From positions 1 through 14,061 of the forward strand of contig JALLAZ010000565.1 of the NCBI GenBank assembly GCA_036939755.1: a stretch of 14,061 nt of DNA, written 5' to 3'. Positions 1 through 7,360 of this stretch are shown here, in pieces. The position numbers and the translations under genes are program-made. The notes under the pieces were generated by a model. That model was not told the DNA's origin and searched no databases. It saw only the letters and a list, made by a program, of their open reading frames with translations. How positions within the stretch are numbered: position 1 is the first letter of the stretch; every line of letters begins with the position of its first letter. The stretch comes from Stephanodiscus triporus. Lineage: Eukaryota > Bacillariophyta > Thalassiosirophyceae > Thalassiosirales > Thalassiosiraceae.

Positions 1-82
1 TCTGATGCTTCACCAGACACCGACGACCCCAAGATGAATGATTCATTCGTTCATACAATAGTACAGCATATATGTTGGTCCC

Positions 83-370
83 CAAATTGGAATGAACCCC
101 AAACCGATTCTGGGACTCCCCGATTTGGAATATTGACAAATCCCTCCTGACCCAAACCGATTCGGGGAGGATCCCCGAACCGAAATGGGGTCCCCCCGAT
201 TTGATTGCCTTTCCAATTTTGGGACTCAAACCTAAAGTCTCAAATTGGAACGAACCCCAAATCGATTTCTGGTTAGTAGTGCTGACTGAACAACCCCCAT
301 TTTGGTTTGGGAATCCCCGTTTTGGTATGGGGATGATGTCTTCATCCCCATTTCGGGGTGGGGATCCCCG
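83..370. repeat. Cluster of short direct repeats and GGGGATCCCC-type palindromes
   Basis: A segment at 83-113 recurs at 241-272: both read CAAATTGGAA, then T or C, then GAACCCCAAA, then C or T, then CGAT, so the first 25 bases differ at two positions. A perfect 8-bp inverted repeat lies at 161-168 and 172-179 (TTCGGGGA, GGA spacer, TCCCCGAA), and related GGGGATCCCC-like cores recur up to about 370. The motif CCCAAACCGAT appears several times here and once more near 5615. The pattern looks like diverged repeat units, not a gene; the ORF at 201-425 runs through the repeats and has no coding character I can support. Confidence 0.6.
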
Positions 371-425
371 TATTGATTCTAATTTGTCGTCAATGGCCGT
401 GATGCCGGAGATTCATAGTTCTTGA

Positions 426-1169
426 CGAGTTTTGACATAATATTGCACATTGTGTGGCATTGGCGAGCGAATCAGGAGGCGGCAAGGAGGAGGGGGGGGG
501 GGGTGTCGAGCGGGGGGATGCAAAATGCAGGAGGTTTGTCGGGGAAAACAATGCTCCATGTGGCTATAAATCATTTTAACAAACTCATAACTTAATTTTT
601 GCATGTCGCTTACCGTGAATCGTTCAATCCTAGGCGCGTCCAATGCTCGCGCTGTTCGGATGCCTCAATCGATTGCAGTACACAAGTTTGTCCAACCACA
701 TCGTGCCCACCGCCGCCGCCCCTGCCGTAGACATCGTCATCGTCTCCGTAGCCAAAGTGGTCATCGTCGCGTGCTCAACTCCCCCCGTTGTCGGTTCTGA
801 TCAATGCGTTCGATCGATGCGATCGATGCCCCCCCCTCTGTACGATCCAAGACGATCGGCATAATCCTGCCCGAGCCAATCTTGGTGCATTTTTCAATCA
901 TGGCTGCATTCGATCGACCGCCGGTGTTCCTCCTCCTTCTCTTCCTCCTCTTCTTGAACAAGTGCATGACGTTGAGTAGGTGATGCGCCTGCCTGACAAG
1001 AGGGGGATCACAGCCCCCTTTGATACCATACCACCAGCAACACCTTTGAATGCGGTGGCGGCGACACAAACTACAATGATGACGACGCACCAGGAACCAT
1101 GCAGTACACGCCACTCGAAACGTCAACAACCTCACAAAAGCCAAAAATGGATCTATAAAATTAAAACGC
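426..1169. other. No supported gene; short ORFs on both strands
   Basis: Several open frames of 60-130 codons overlap here on both strands. The longest is on the minus strand at 761-1144. None shows a recognisable domain, a membrane segment or a consistent pair of splice sites. The DNA includes a long G run near 490, repeated ATCGATG-type hexamers around 812-830 and a CTCCTCCTT-rich patch near 930-955. A decayed or intron-split gene on the minus strand cannot be excluded, because an Asp- and Gly-rich stretch can be read in another minus frame around 700-770, but I cannot build a model. Confidence 0.4.
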
Positions 1170-1400
1170 TACTAATAGATCAAGTTATTCTTTCAAATTA
1201 ACATTTAATAAATCCCAGATACGTTAAGTTGATCTGGTAATAGTAACATCAAATGTTAAACAAACAAAAAATTGATCAAATTAGTGTTATCAGTAGATCA
1301 ATTTGCAATATTTCTTCAAATAAGACTTGTTTTTTTATAAAACTTATTTGATCAATAAATGTTCATGTAATTTGTTTTGATCAATTAACATTAAAATAGT
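1170..1400. repeat. AT-rich island with TTGATCAA palindromes
   Basis: Three perfect TTGATCAA palindromes occur at 1272-1279, 1348-1355 and 1377-1384, with related GATCAA words near 1178 and 1296. A 9-bp inverted repeat (TCAAATAAG at 1316-1324, CTTATTTGA at 1343-1351) encloses an 18-nt loop. Near-identical words, AATTAACATTTAAT near 1197 and AATTAACATTAAAAT near 1383, lie at the two edges. No ORF is present. It could be a worn non-autonomous element or a matrix-attachment-like AT island; no function is assigned. Confidence 0.5.
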
Positions 1401-2239
1401 TCCATTTCAACTCGATTTTAGTTGTACTAGACATCACAAACCCGTTCAAGGATTCAATTAAACTGGAAGCAGTAATTTTCCTTTCTGGGGGAAAAACTCA
1501 TTGCGCCTGGAATGCAAAGCATAGAATACGCTGTCATACATAAGACAAGGAGGTCAAAGTGGGAACTACATATAGCTAAATAGATAAATGAGAAGAATAG
1601 TAGTCCAGTTTGCACTCAAAGTGGACTTTTTATCTCTGATTTATCACGCCATGTGGGGTCTGAAAATGCAAGTTTTTGACTCCTAAAAGTTCTGGCTGTA
1701 GGCCAAACCTCCGGGAGTGGTGGGTGGGTGAAAAAATTAGCCTTGATAACGATGAAAGGCCATGGATTGTCGATTGCGTTCGGCAATCCAAAAAAAGCAA
1801 TGAGCATTCGAGCTGCCTCATTCGAGGAGGCAAGTTCGAATCTGGATCCTGCCATGGTGTTCCCGCGCAGCAGAAAAGATTTGCTCTGCCTTCAGGAAAT
1901 GTGTGGCTCACGTGAGTGAGAATTTCTGGTCAGTTTCTTAACAGACAGACCGTGTGGTATTCTGCCCGTTTTTCTACCGGGGGATAATAAAATACATGCT
2001 ATTTTTAAGATCGACAGACAGGCGCTGTGGTATTTTGAGATACCCAGCTCACATTTTCATTTCACTAGCTTGATAGTCAGAGAACGCGGGCACCATGAGC
2101 TGTGCATCGTTCTCACTGCTAATTTTTCTGCGGCTACTGGCGAATGATTTTCTTGAGCATGTATCTCAAAGGTCGAAATTGTTTTATATGTAAAGTCTAT
2201 GTAGGAATAAAAAAATATGGGTGACGTGACCCCCCTACG
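1401..2239. other. Intergenic; no supported gene
   Basis: Short overlapping frames at 1616-1919 on both strands share a moderately GC-rich patch, but none has a recognisable product or splice structure. An imperfect direct repeat is present: GACAGACCGTGTGGTATT at 1944-1961 returns as GACAGACAGG plus CGCTGTGGTATT at about 2013-2034. I see nothing else in this stretch. Confidence 0.4.
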
Positions 2240-2622
2240 GCAACACAACCATCACAACCATGGCCGTCGCCGGCAGAAATGGTCCCCTAGAGCCTCGCAG
2301 GATGACCTATGTCCCGCGCCGATGCATCGGATTGATCGGGGACAACCCCTCGAGCAAGCAAATATGCTTTTTGTGGGGAGTGAAGGGTGTATGCCCCTCA
2401 AATGCTCAAAACGCTCTGATGCAGTGGCGGCGCATCATCGCCGAAACACAGGAGCGTTTTGAGGGACATGCACCCTTCACTCCCCACAAAAAGCATATTC
2501 GCTTGCTTGGGGGGTTGTTCCCAATCAATCCGACGCATCAGCGCACGAGATTAGCTCTTGAGTGGGACTCTGGGGGCCCATTTTTGCCAGCGGCGGTCAT
2601 GGTCGGGTTGGTTGTTATGTGT
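2240..2622. repeat. Large foldback (inverted-repeat) element
   Basis: Left arm about 2240-2422 is an imperfect reverse complement of right arm about 2432-2622. The best part is perfect over 29 bp (2361-2389 against 2471-2499). Toward the centre the pairing continues through ACGCTC/GAGCGT (2411-2416 with 2452-2457) and TGATGC/GCATCA (2417-2422 with 2432-2437), so almost no loop remains. The left arm carries a small extra insertion near 2400. Outward, pairing weakens but stays visible through the CCATGGCCG/CGGTCATGG region (about 2258-2268 and 2592-2602). This is the form of a foldback or MITE-like element; no transposase lies inside. A plus-strand frame (2260-2646) reads across the whole palindrome and is probably not a gene. 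Confidence 0.8.
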
Positions 2623-3132
2623 AGCGCGCAGCCCCAGAGGTGTTGAGTGGAACCCTGGCCTATCACACATGGTTGGAATTGTCTTGTAAAGAGGAAAACG
2701 AATATGGCATTCAAACGACTTACTTGCATAGGATTTGCTGCAAAACCAGCAGACCAATCGTACGTAGCGTCCGATTTTCTTGCAAAAATCTATGGCAGCG
2801 TAAGAGACTTGGAACTCATCAGGATCAGAATCCGACGCATCGTCATGAGAAGAGTAGGTGATGCGGCGGCGGTTGGCGGCGTCAGCGGCATCGGTGCTGA
2901 CCACACACCCTAACTCCCCGCTTTGCCATTGCCAGCTGTCAATGACGGCAGCAGCGGCGTCGGCGTTGGCCACACGCTCAAATGCCGCACAGATATACTC
3001 AGGCGGATTGCCAATTCGATGCTGAAATTCATCAAATTCTTCGCCAATACGCTGGCGGCTCCACTCCGCAAGAAGAGCCTGGTCATTCAGCACCATGGTG
3101 TTGGCCAAAGAGGACGAGGAATATCGTACCAC
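2551..3132 (-). CDS. Hypothetical protein, 3' end overlapping foldback DNA
   Basis: A 193-residue open frame I do not recognise. The N-terminal about 110 residues look protein-like: an acidic and Ala-rich stretch, Trp residues in a WQWQSGE motif, and an acidic SDSDPDEF patch near residue 105. After that comes a Cys/Lys-rich part that may be intronic or untranslated. The last about 24 codons lie inside the right arm of the foldback element (to about 2622), so the original C-terminus may have been replaced or cut off by that insertion. The long open frame and composition support it; no domain does. It may equally be a fortuitous frame. Confidence 0.35.
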   Translation of the reverse strand: MVRYSSSSLANTMVLNDQALLAEWSRQRIGEEFDEFQHRIGNPPEYICAAFERVANADAAAAVIDSWQWQSGELGCVVSTDAADAANRRRITYSSHDDASDSDPDEFQVSYAAIDFCKKIGRYVRLVCWFCSKSYASKSFECHIRFPLYKTIPTMCDRPGFHSTPLGLRATHNNQPDHDRRWQKWAPRVPLKS

Positions 3133-3858
3133 AGAGCCAGAGTCTCACTTGTAGTGTTCCGTACCCTTCTTTTTTGGCCCTTCAGGGGAACGCCATAGAC
3201 CTAGGTACGTTTTCTACTTACTTGCACTCCCATATGGTCAAAATCAAGAAGTCCGACGTAAAAATCCTGAAAAGTTCTCAAAAAGTTCGCAAAAGTCCGC
3301 AAACAAGAGAGCCTCAATTGTTAGAAGCACCGTAGTAAAATGACCAAACCCCGAAATACACTCCTCCGGAGAAAAAATCACCGCAAGGCCATCTAGCTAA
3401 ATCCTTGAAAATATATTAGCATAGTTTGGGAATAGACAAATTATTTTGACTGTTGTACTGTAGAAGCCGGTATATTTTGACTAGACCCAGTATATGTATT
3501 TAGTACAGGGTTTAGTCAAAATACTTTGACTATGTAAAAATGGGTACATAGAGTGGATGGATACCTTACTTAATCTCACAAAAGACTTAGCAAAAAAAAA
3601 GAAGATCACCATGGTGAAGCCGTTTGCTGGGTCCAGCGGCATGGATATTTTAAATATAGCCGCCCCCCCGGCAACCCCTTTGCGATGGGCTCGCTGAGGA
3701 CCCATACAAAGGATTCTATTTAATTACTTAAATCGGCTAAGAAAAAAATTAATTAGTGCACTCATCTATTTTATTTCATTTTTTACCTTCCTCCCAACTC
3801 GATCGCCCCAAAATCGATGAAATTGCGCTCCCCTCACATCCCCGTCAAGTCACTCGTC
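3133..3858. other. Intergenic; no gene seen
   Basis: AT-rich spacer without a credible ORF. It contains short A-rich repeats near 3240-3310 (AAAAGTTC and AAAAGTCC words), the word TTTTGACT or CTTTGACT three times (about 3444, 3475, 3523), and the hairpin described separately at 3473-3523. Confidence 0.5.
3473..3523. repeat. 16-bp hairpin with 19-nt loop
   Basis: The left arm at 3473-3488 (TATTTTGACTAGACCC) pairs with the right arm at 3508-3523 (GGGTTTAGTCAAAATA) with one mismatch. The loop, 3489-3507, is AT-rich. It lies in non-coding DNA. It may be the remains of a small inverted-repeat element or a transcript-end structure; the sequence does not decide. Confidence 0.65.
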
Positions 3859-4852
3859 CTATATGATCCCCCTTTTGTCGTGCCTTTGTGTTTTTTGTTG
3901 GTTGTTGTGTAAAATTCCTTGCCGTGGTACCACCCAATGACAACGCGTACGACCCGGATGGTGACGGCGGAAGCTCTGCGAGCAACCATTGTCCCGTCGG
4001 CTGATGCTGCTGCTGCGGCTGCGGGTGCGAGTGCGGGTGCGGCTGTGGCTGTCAATGCGGCTGTCGATGCGGCTGTGGTTGCTGCTGCTGATGTCGATGC
4101 TGCAGTTGCGCCCTCTCCCCCGCTGTCGTCGTAACTGGCGCAATGGTCCCAATATCCTGTACCTCAATCCTACTCCCCCTCCCCCCATCGCCGATGATGC
4201 CGCGCCACCCGCCGCGGTCCCTCCACTCATCCCGTCATCCCTCCCCGACTTCGAAGACAACGACGATCCCATATTCATCATCATCATGCGTGCGGGGGAG
4301 ATGCCGCCCGTGCCAACTACGACGCTCCTCCCCGCCCCGCCCACCGCGCCGAGTCCGCCGACGACCGCCGACGCAATGCCGCCAAACATGCTCATGGCTG
4401 TGCGCAGCGCCACTCCTTCGTACTCGAACATCTCCCGCTGCTCGTCGTGTTGTTGTTGTTGTTGAGGTCGCTGCTGCTGCTGCTGCTGCTGATGCTGCTG
4501 ATGATGTTGATGTTGATGTTGGCTGAAATCCTCCGGGCCGGAGCTGGCGGTGGTGGCGATGGCCGTCGTCGTATCGTCGTCGAGGTCCAATGTCTCGAAG
4601 ACCCCCTCGTCGTCCGTGTGCTGCGGAGATTCGAAATTCGGGGAGAGACGACGAATGGGAGGGGAGGGATGAGAGAGAGAGAGAGGGAGAGAGAAGAGAG
4701 AAAAAAAAAATGACGCCTCGGGGCCGAGGAAAACGCGAGGCCTGGCGAGTGATGTCGTCCCTCCGTGCGGCGGCAGGGGGGGAACGGGGGGGGATAACTC
4801 ACCTGCCGTTCGAGCACGACGGACGACTGTCCCCACGATCCCGGCCGTTGAG

Positions 4853-4887
<35 letters not shown>

Positions 4888-5060
4888 CGCGCAGTAGTAG
4901 GCGTCGGTCGTCGTCCCCCCGGGGGGACGACCGCGACGCCCAACCCCCCCCCCCCCGCCGCATGCGGCTGGGGGTGGTGCTGCCGTCGCGGTCCCATGTT
5001 CGGGTTGAGCCGCTGAGGCGGGGGGGCGGCCGCGGATGATGATGATGATGGCGGGCGCAT
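3859..5060 (-). CDS. Probable two-exon gene for a Q/G/S-rich low-complexity protein
   Basis: Proposed join on the minus strand: exon 1 5060-4803, intron 4802-4621 (182 nt), exon 2 4620-3859, giving about 339 residues. The donor is CAG|GTGAGT and the acceptor CTCCGCAG|CAC, after a long CT-rich tract; both are phase 0. Exon 1 is Ser/Pro/Gly-rich and ends in an 11-Gln run plus about 18 residues. Exon 2 opens with an acidic stretch (about residues 87-105), then His/Gln runs, then a short non-repetitive core, EMFEYEGVALRTAMSMFGG, followed by Gly-rich sequence and four Met in a row. This core is the only part that looks folded. I recognise no family; Q-rich tracts of this kind are frequent in regulatory and scaffold proteins. 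The last about 90 codons are uncertain: all three minus frames are largely open from about 4170 downward, so another intron or a different C-terminal frame is possible. The 5088 start belongs to a different frame, which reads the Gln tract as Ala. Confidence 0.5.
4441..4514. repeat. Trinucleotide repeat coding for Gln/His runs
   Basis: TTG and CTG units on the plus strand (about 4447-4463 and 4470-4500) are CAA and CAG codons on the minus strand inside exon 2 of the low-complexity gene. Neighbouring TGATGCTGATGATG units encode mixed His/Gln. A second, purer CTG run of about 11 units at 4855-4893 encodes the exon 1 Gln run. Such tracts usually vary in length between alleles. Confidence 0.7.
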
Positions 5061-5439
5061 TGTTTGGTCGGGTCCCCCCCTTTGTCAATATTGTTAATTT
5101 TTTGCCACGCTGGATTGGTGGGGCTACGGTTTGCTTGTTGCCTTTTGCCTCGCGCCTGCGCGCCGTGCAGTGTTTAGGTAAGTATATATATCTAGTTTAG
5201 GAAGCTACATACGTACCGTACGCTCAGGAGTTTCAAGTTTCTAGGTTTCGCGTTGTGTGTTGGATAGAAGTTAGAATCGTTTGATGGTACGATACTGACT
5301 TATCTACTTACCTAGAATAAAACAAATGGTTCTTTTCTTTCTTAATTAGATCAATATTATCCAGGATCCAGGACAATCAATATAAAGAATTTTAATACTA
5401 AGAAATATTGTTTTCATTTTCATTTTCATTTCAATCGAA
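5061..5439. promoter_or_regulatory. Intergenic region between divergent reading frames
   Basis: This 379-nt spacer separates the start of the minus-strand Q-rich gene from the plus-strand ORF at 5440, so it should hold promoters for both if both are real. A TATA-like run, GTATATATATCT, lies at about 5180-5191, and a TTTTCATTTTCATTTTCA repeat sits immediately before the 5440 ATG (about 5411-5428). No core element can be proved from the sequence. Confidence 0.35.
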
Positions 5440-5763
5440 ATGGCCGATGACGTTTACGGCGCGTTCAATCGCTTCGAAAGGAAGATGGACGATGCCATCG
5501 GTGATTTGGACATTCTCGAAGAAGGCACCGCTGACGCCTTAGTTGATATCAAGAGTTTTTGCCCCCCTCCTTGTTTTGATGTGAACGATTCGGGACCATT
5601 TGGCAATCCATTCGACCCAAACCGATGCCCCCCCCCCCCCCCCCCAGTTTTTTATCAACGCCATGGCTCCCCCCCACCCAAACCGAATACCTGCCCCCCC
5701 CCCCTCCGGTACGTTCCCTGCATTGTTTTTGATTCATCCATTTATTTTTTGACCTGGCATTGA
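5440..5763 (+). CDS. Proline-rich ORF, possible first exon upstream of a transposase fragment
   Basis: The ATG at 5440 opens an acidic N-terminus of about 45 residues (MADDVYGAFNRFERKMDD onward) that looks like genuine coding sequence, followed by Pro runs encoded by long C tracts (18 C at 5628-5645 and another near 5691). A good donor, G|GTACGT, lies at 5709, and an acceptor with a strong pyrimidine tract (CCACTCCCAG) ends at 5790, an 82-nt interval matching other introns here. Splicing would join it to the transposase-like frame, but the phases disagree by one base as written. A miscounted C run or real decay would explain that. I do not recognise the N-terminus. Confidence 0.4.
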   Translation: MADDVYGAFNRFERKMDDAIGDLDILEEGTADALVDIKSFCPPPCFDVNDSGPFGNPFDPNRCPPPPPPVFYQRHGSPPPKPNTCPPPLRYVPCIVFDSSIYFLTWH

Positions 5764-5790
5764 AATCTCATCCTCTCCTCCCACTCCCAG

Positions 5791-6318
5791 GTCAAATCGA
5801 ATTCGGTCGACGTCACAAAAGTCCCACGTCATATGATTGATCGTGAAACTGTCAAGGTTTGGATGAGAGTTGGTATGCTTGATTTGCTGTGCATCATCCC
5901 CGCTGACGATGTATCAGCCCATGGGATCCCTTATTTGTGGTCAATTTTGCTGAGAGCTAATTTATCCCTACAGGAGCATGAAAAATGGGAGAAATTCTGT
6001 CAGTACTTTGAGCATCAGTGGATGCCCATCTTGTCTTCGTGGAACGTTGCTCACCTGGAAAACGATGGTGAATGCTACGACATCATCAACAGGACGAACA
6101 ACAGCTTGGAGCGGTACAATCACCATTACAATGGCCTTTTTCATGCAAAGCCGGATCTATTCCAGTTCATCAGGATTCTCCATCAGGAGAGCGACGAGGT
6201 ACCAAGTTCAGAAAATCGATGACATTCGCAAAGGCAGGAGGAGAGAGAGGTGGAACGCGATGAGGTTACAATCCCACAAATTCCGAACGCTTATTATAGC
6301 TTCATAGGTCCGCGATGA
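5791..6318 (+). pseudogene. MULE-like transposase, C-terminal fragment, frameshifted
   Basis: The main frame (5791 to about 6197) contains a pattern typical of the C-terminal region of MULE-type transposases: aromatic-rich QYFEHQWMPIL, then SSWNV, then NDGE, then the hallmark NRTNNSLERYNHHYN, then an F-FIRILHQES helix. The similarity then continues in two other frames: about 6198-6257 reads RYQVQKIDDIRKGRR, and 6241-6318 reads DEVTIPQIPNAYYSF before a TGA. Two frame changes within about 60 bp mean the gene is broken, unless a tiny intron or sequencing error intervenes. The N-terminal DNA-binding part and the catalytic DDE region are absent from the window. Related transposases move DNA by cut-and-paste; this copy should be inactive. 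Confidence 0.7.
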
Positions 6319-6400
6319 GAGGTTTGCCTGGCGCACCTCTCATCGCTCTAGTTCAAGGTGCGACTGGCGCACACCTTCACACACCTGAAGACGTGCGCCA
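6312..6400. repeat. Tandem hairpins carrying the motif TGGCGCAC
   Basis: A perfect 12-bp stem (GCGATGAGAGGT at 6312-6323, ACCTCTCATCGC at 6335-6346) with an 11-nt loop starts within the last codons of the transposase fragment. A second, bulged hairpin follows at 6355-6377 (AAGGTGCG pairing with CGCACACCTT). TGGCGCAC occurs at 6329-6336 and 6365-6372, and inverted, as GTGCGCCA, at 6393-6400. The position just after the transposase remnant suggests element-end or transcript-end structure. Confidence 0.7.
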
Positions 6401-6418
6401 ATTCTAGAACCTAAATAT

Positions 6419-6482
6419 AGAACCGATGAATCCTTCTTATCCTAAATTATTAGAACCGATTTATCCTTGTCCTAAATAAATC
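6419..6482. repeat. Imperfect tandem duplication of about 32 bp
   Basis: AGAACCGATGAATCCTTCTT begins the first copy (6419-6451) and AGAACCGATTTATCCTTG the second (6452-6482); both continue with TCCTAAAT. The word AGAACC or its complement GGTTCT recurs several more times up to about 6600, including an inverted pair GGTTCTCTAG (about 6535) and CTAGAAGAGAACC (about 6569). The pattern fits decayed mobile-element sequence. Confidence 0.6.
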
Positions 6483-7035
6483 AGTAAAACTTGCATGTTG
6501 AAAACATCTTCACACGCATTGCCCCATTTAGAGCGGTTCTCTAGGGGGTACATAAAACCATTTTATTCTAGAAGAGAACCAAAAAAAAACGGTTCTTGTG
6601 TTGGGAATTCCGTTTTATTTATTTAGGGTTTAGGAAATACGTTACATACCTCGAAATTAATCTTTTTACTTTTTACCAAAGCTTTCGCTTGGAGGATAGG
6701 TTAATTTCTATCGGCGTGAAGATACGCATATCTACCTAAAAGTAGAGATGAAAGACGTTTCAAAAATACGATAACTCTATCTAATTATTTTATTGTCGCG
6801 TCTCGCCTCCTGAAGTCTGTCCTTCGCTCTGTTGTCTAATTTAGTGTTTTTTCGCCAACGCTCTATCTCTCTCTCTCTTGTGTGTTTTGCTGTGTGGTGG
6901 CCGGCCGTGTTGTGTGGCGTGCAACACAAAGGTTCAACTGTCGTCGTCTGCGCGCAGGCAGCGAGATAGAGTACGAAGTTGTAGACAACAGGTCTCTCTC
7001 CGGGGGACAAACGTGAGTGAGGAGCGAAAGAGTGA
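6483..7035. other. Intergenic, upstream of the OSCP gene
   Basis: No gene is supported. The left part is AT-rich; a CT-rich stretch (CTCTATCTCTCTCTCTCT) lies near 6861-6880. A long minus-strand frame (6777-7244) is open only because of the low-complexity C-rich complement of the G-rich leader and is not accepted. Confidence 0.4.
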
Positions 7036-7171
7036 GGAGGGATTGGGGAGGCGGGGGAGTTTGGGAGAGGGTGGGGTGAGGGGAGGGGAGGGCGGGGGGG
7101 GCAGGAGGGTTGGGTTGAATCTTTGGGGTGGAGGATGGTTGGGGGGGGAGGGGGGAGGGGGAGGGGGAGGC
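7036..7171 (+). promoter_or_regulatory. G-rich tract upstream of OSCP, quadruplex-capable
   Basis: The plus strand holds more than ten runs of four or more G separated by one to several bases (for example GGGGTGAGGGGAGGGG near 7073-7088, and six G blocks at 7141-7170). It ends about 185 nt before the OSCP start codon, so it may lie in the promoter or the 5' leader. G-quadruplex formation is an inference from spacing; a regulatory role is not shown. Confidence 0.55.
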
Positions 7172-7207
7172 TTTGTCTCGGGCGTTTGTCCATGTGGTCC
7201 AGCGCGG

Positions 7208-7235
7208 GTCGTCGTCGTCGTCGTCGTCGTCGTCG
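7208..7235. repeat. (GTC)n microsatellite
   Basis: About nine GTC units in a row, followed by CGCGCGC, in the upstream or leader region of OSCP. It keeps frames open on both strands, which explains the Arg-rich and Val-rich spurious ORFs here. Confidence 0.8.
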
Positions 7236-7324
7236 CGCGCACATTAATACTTATTCGCCCCAATTTTCCCCCAACTCGTTCGTCTTTGTTTTTTTCTTCC
7301 TCCTCCTTCTCTCCGTTAATAAAT

Positions 7325-7360
7325 ATGAAACGGCAGGCCAAAAAAACAACGATACTATGA
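7325..7360 (+). promoter_or_regulatory. Upstream ORF whose stop overlaps the OSCP start
   Basis: ATG at 7325 opens an 11-codon frame (MKRQAKKTTIL) that stops at TGA 7358-7360, inside the ATGATG at the OSCP start (ATG at 7357-7359, TGA one base later). If the transcript starts upstream of 7325, ribosomes meeting this ATG first would need leaky scanning or re-initiation to make OSCP. The TSS is not known, so the uORF may lie outside the mRNA. Confidence 0.4.

Noticed and set aside
1790..1860. tRNA-like segment with a TTCGAAT loop and flanking short inverted repeats
   Set aside because: The five pairs that should close the T arm do not form, and no matching acceptor or D arm is found upstream or on the other strand.
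2260..2646. 128-codon plus-strand ORF
   Set aside because: It reads through both arms of the foldback palindrome; its openness follows from the repeat and it has no protein-like features.
3989..4526. Plus-strand ORFs of 127-158 codons opposite the Q-rich gene
   Set aside because: They are Leu/Arg/Pro-rich mirror readings of trinucleotide repeats; the minus strand has the better splice sites and composition.
6777..7341. Minus-strand ORFs of 135-155 codons with Pro and Arg runs
   Set aside because: They are the complement of the G-rich tract and GTC repeat upstream of OSCP; no domain or start context supports them.
7123..7356. N-terminal extension of OSCP from an upstream in-frame ATG
   Set aside because: It would translate the G-rich tract and GTC repeat into Gly and Arg runs; the start at 7357 gives a clean mitochondrial targeting peptide.
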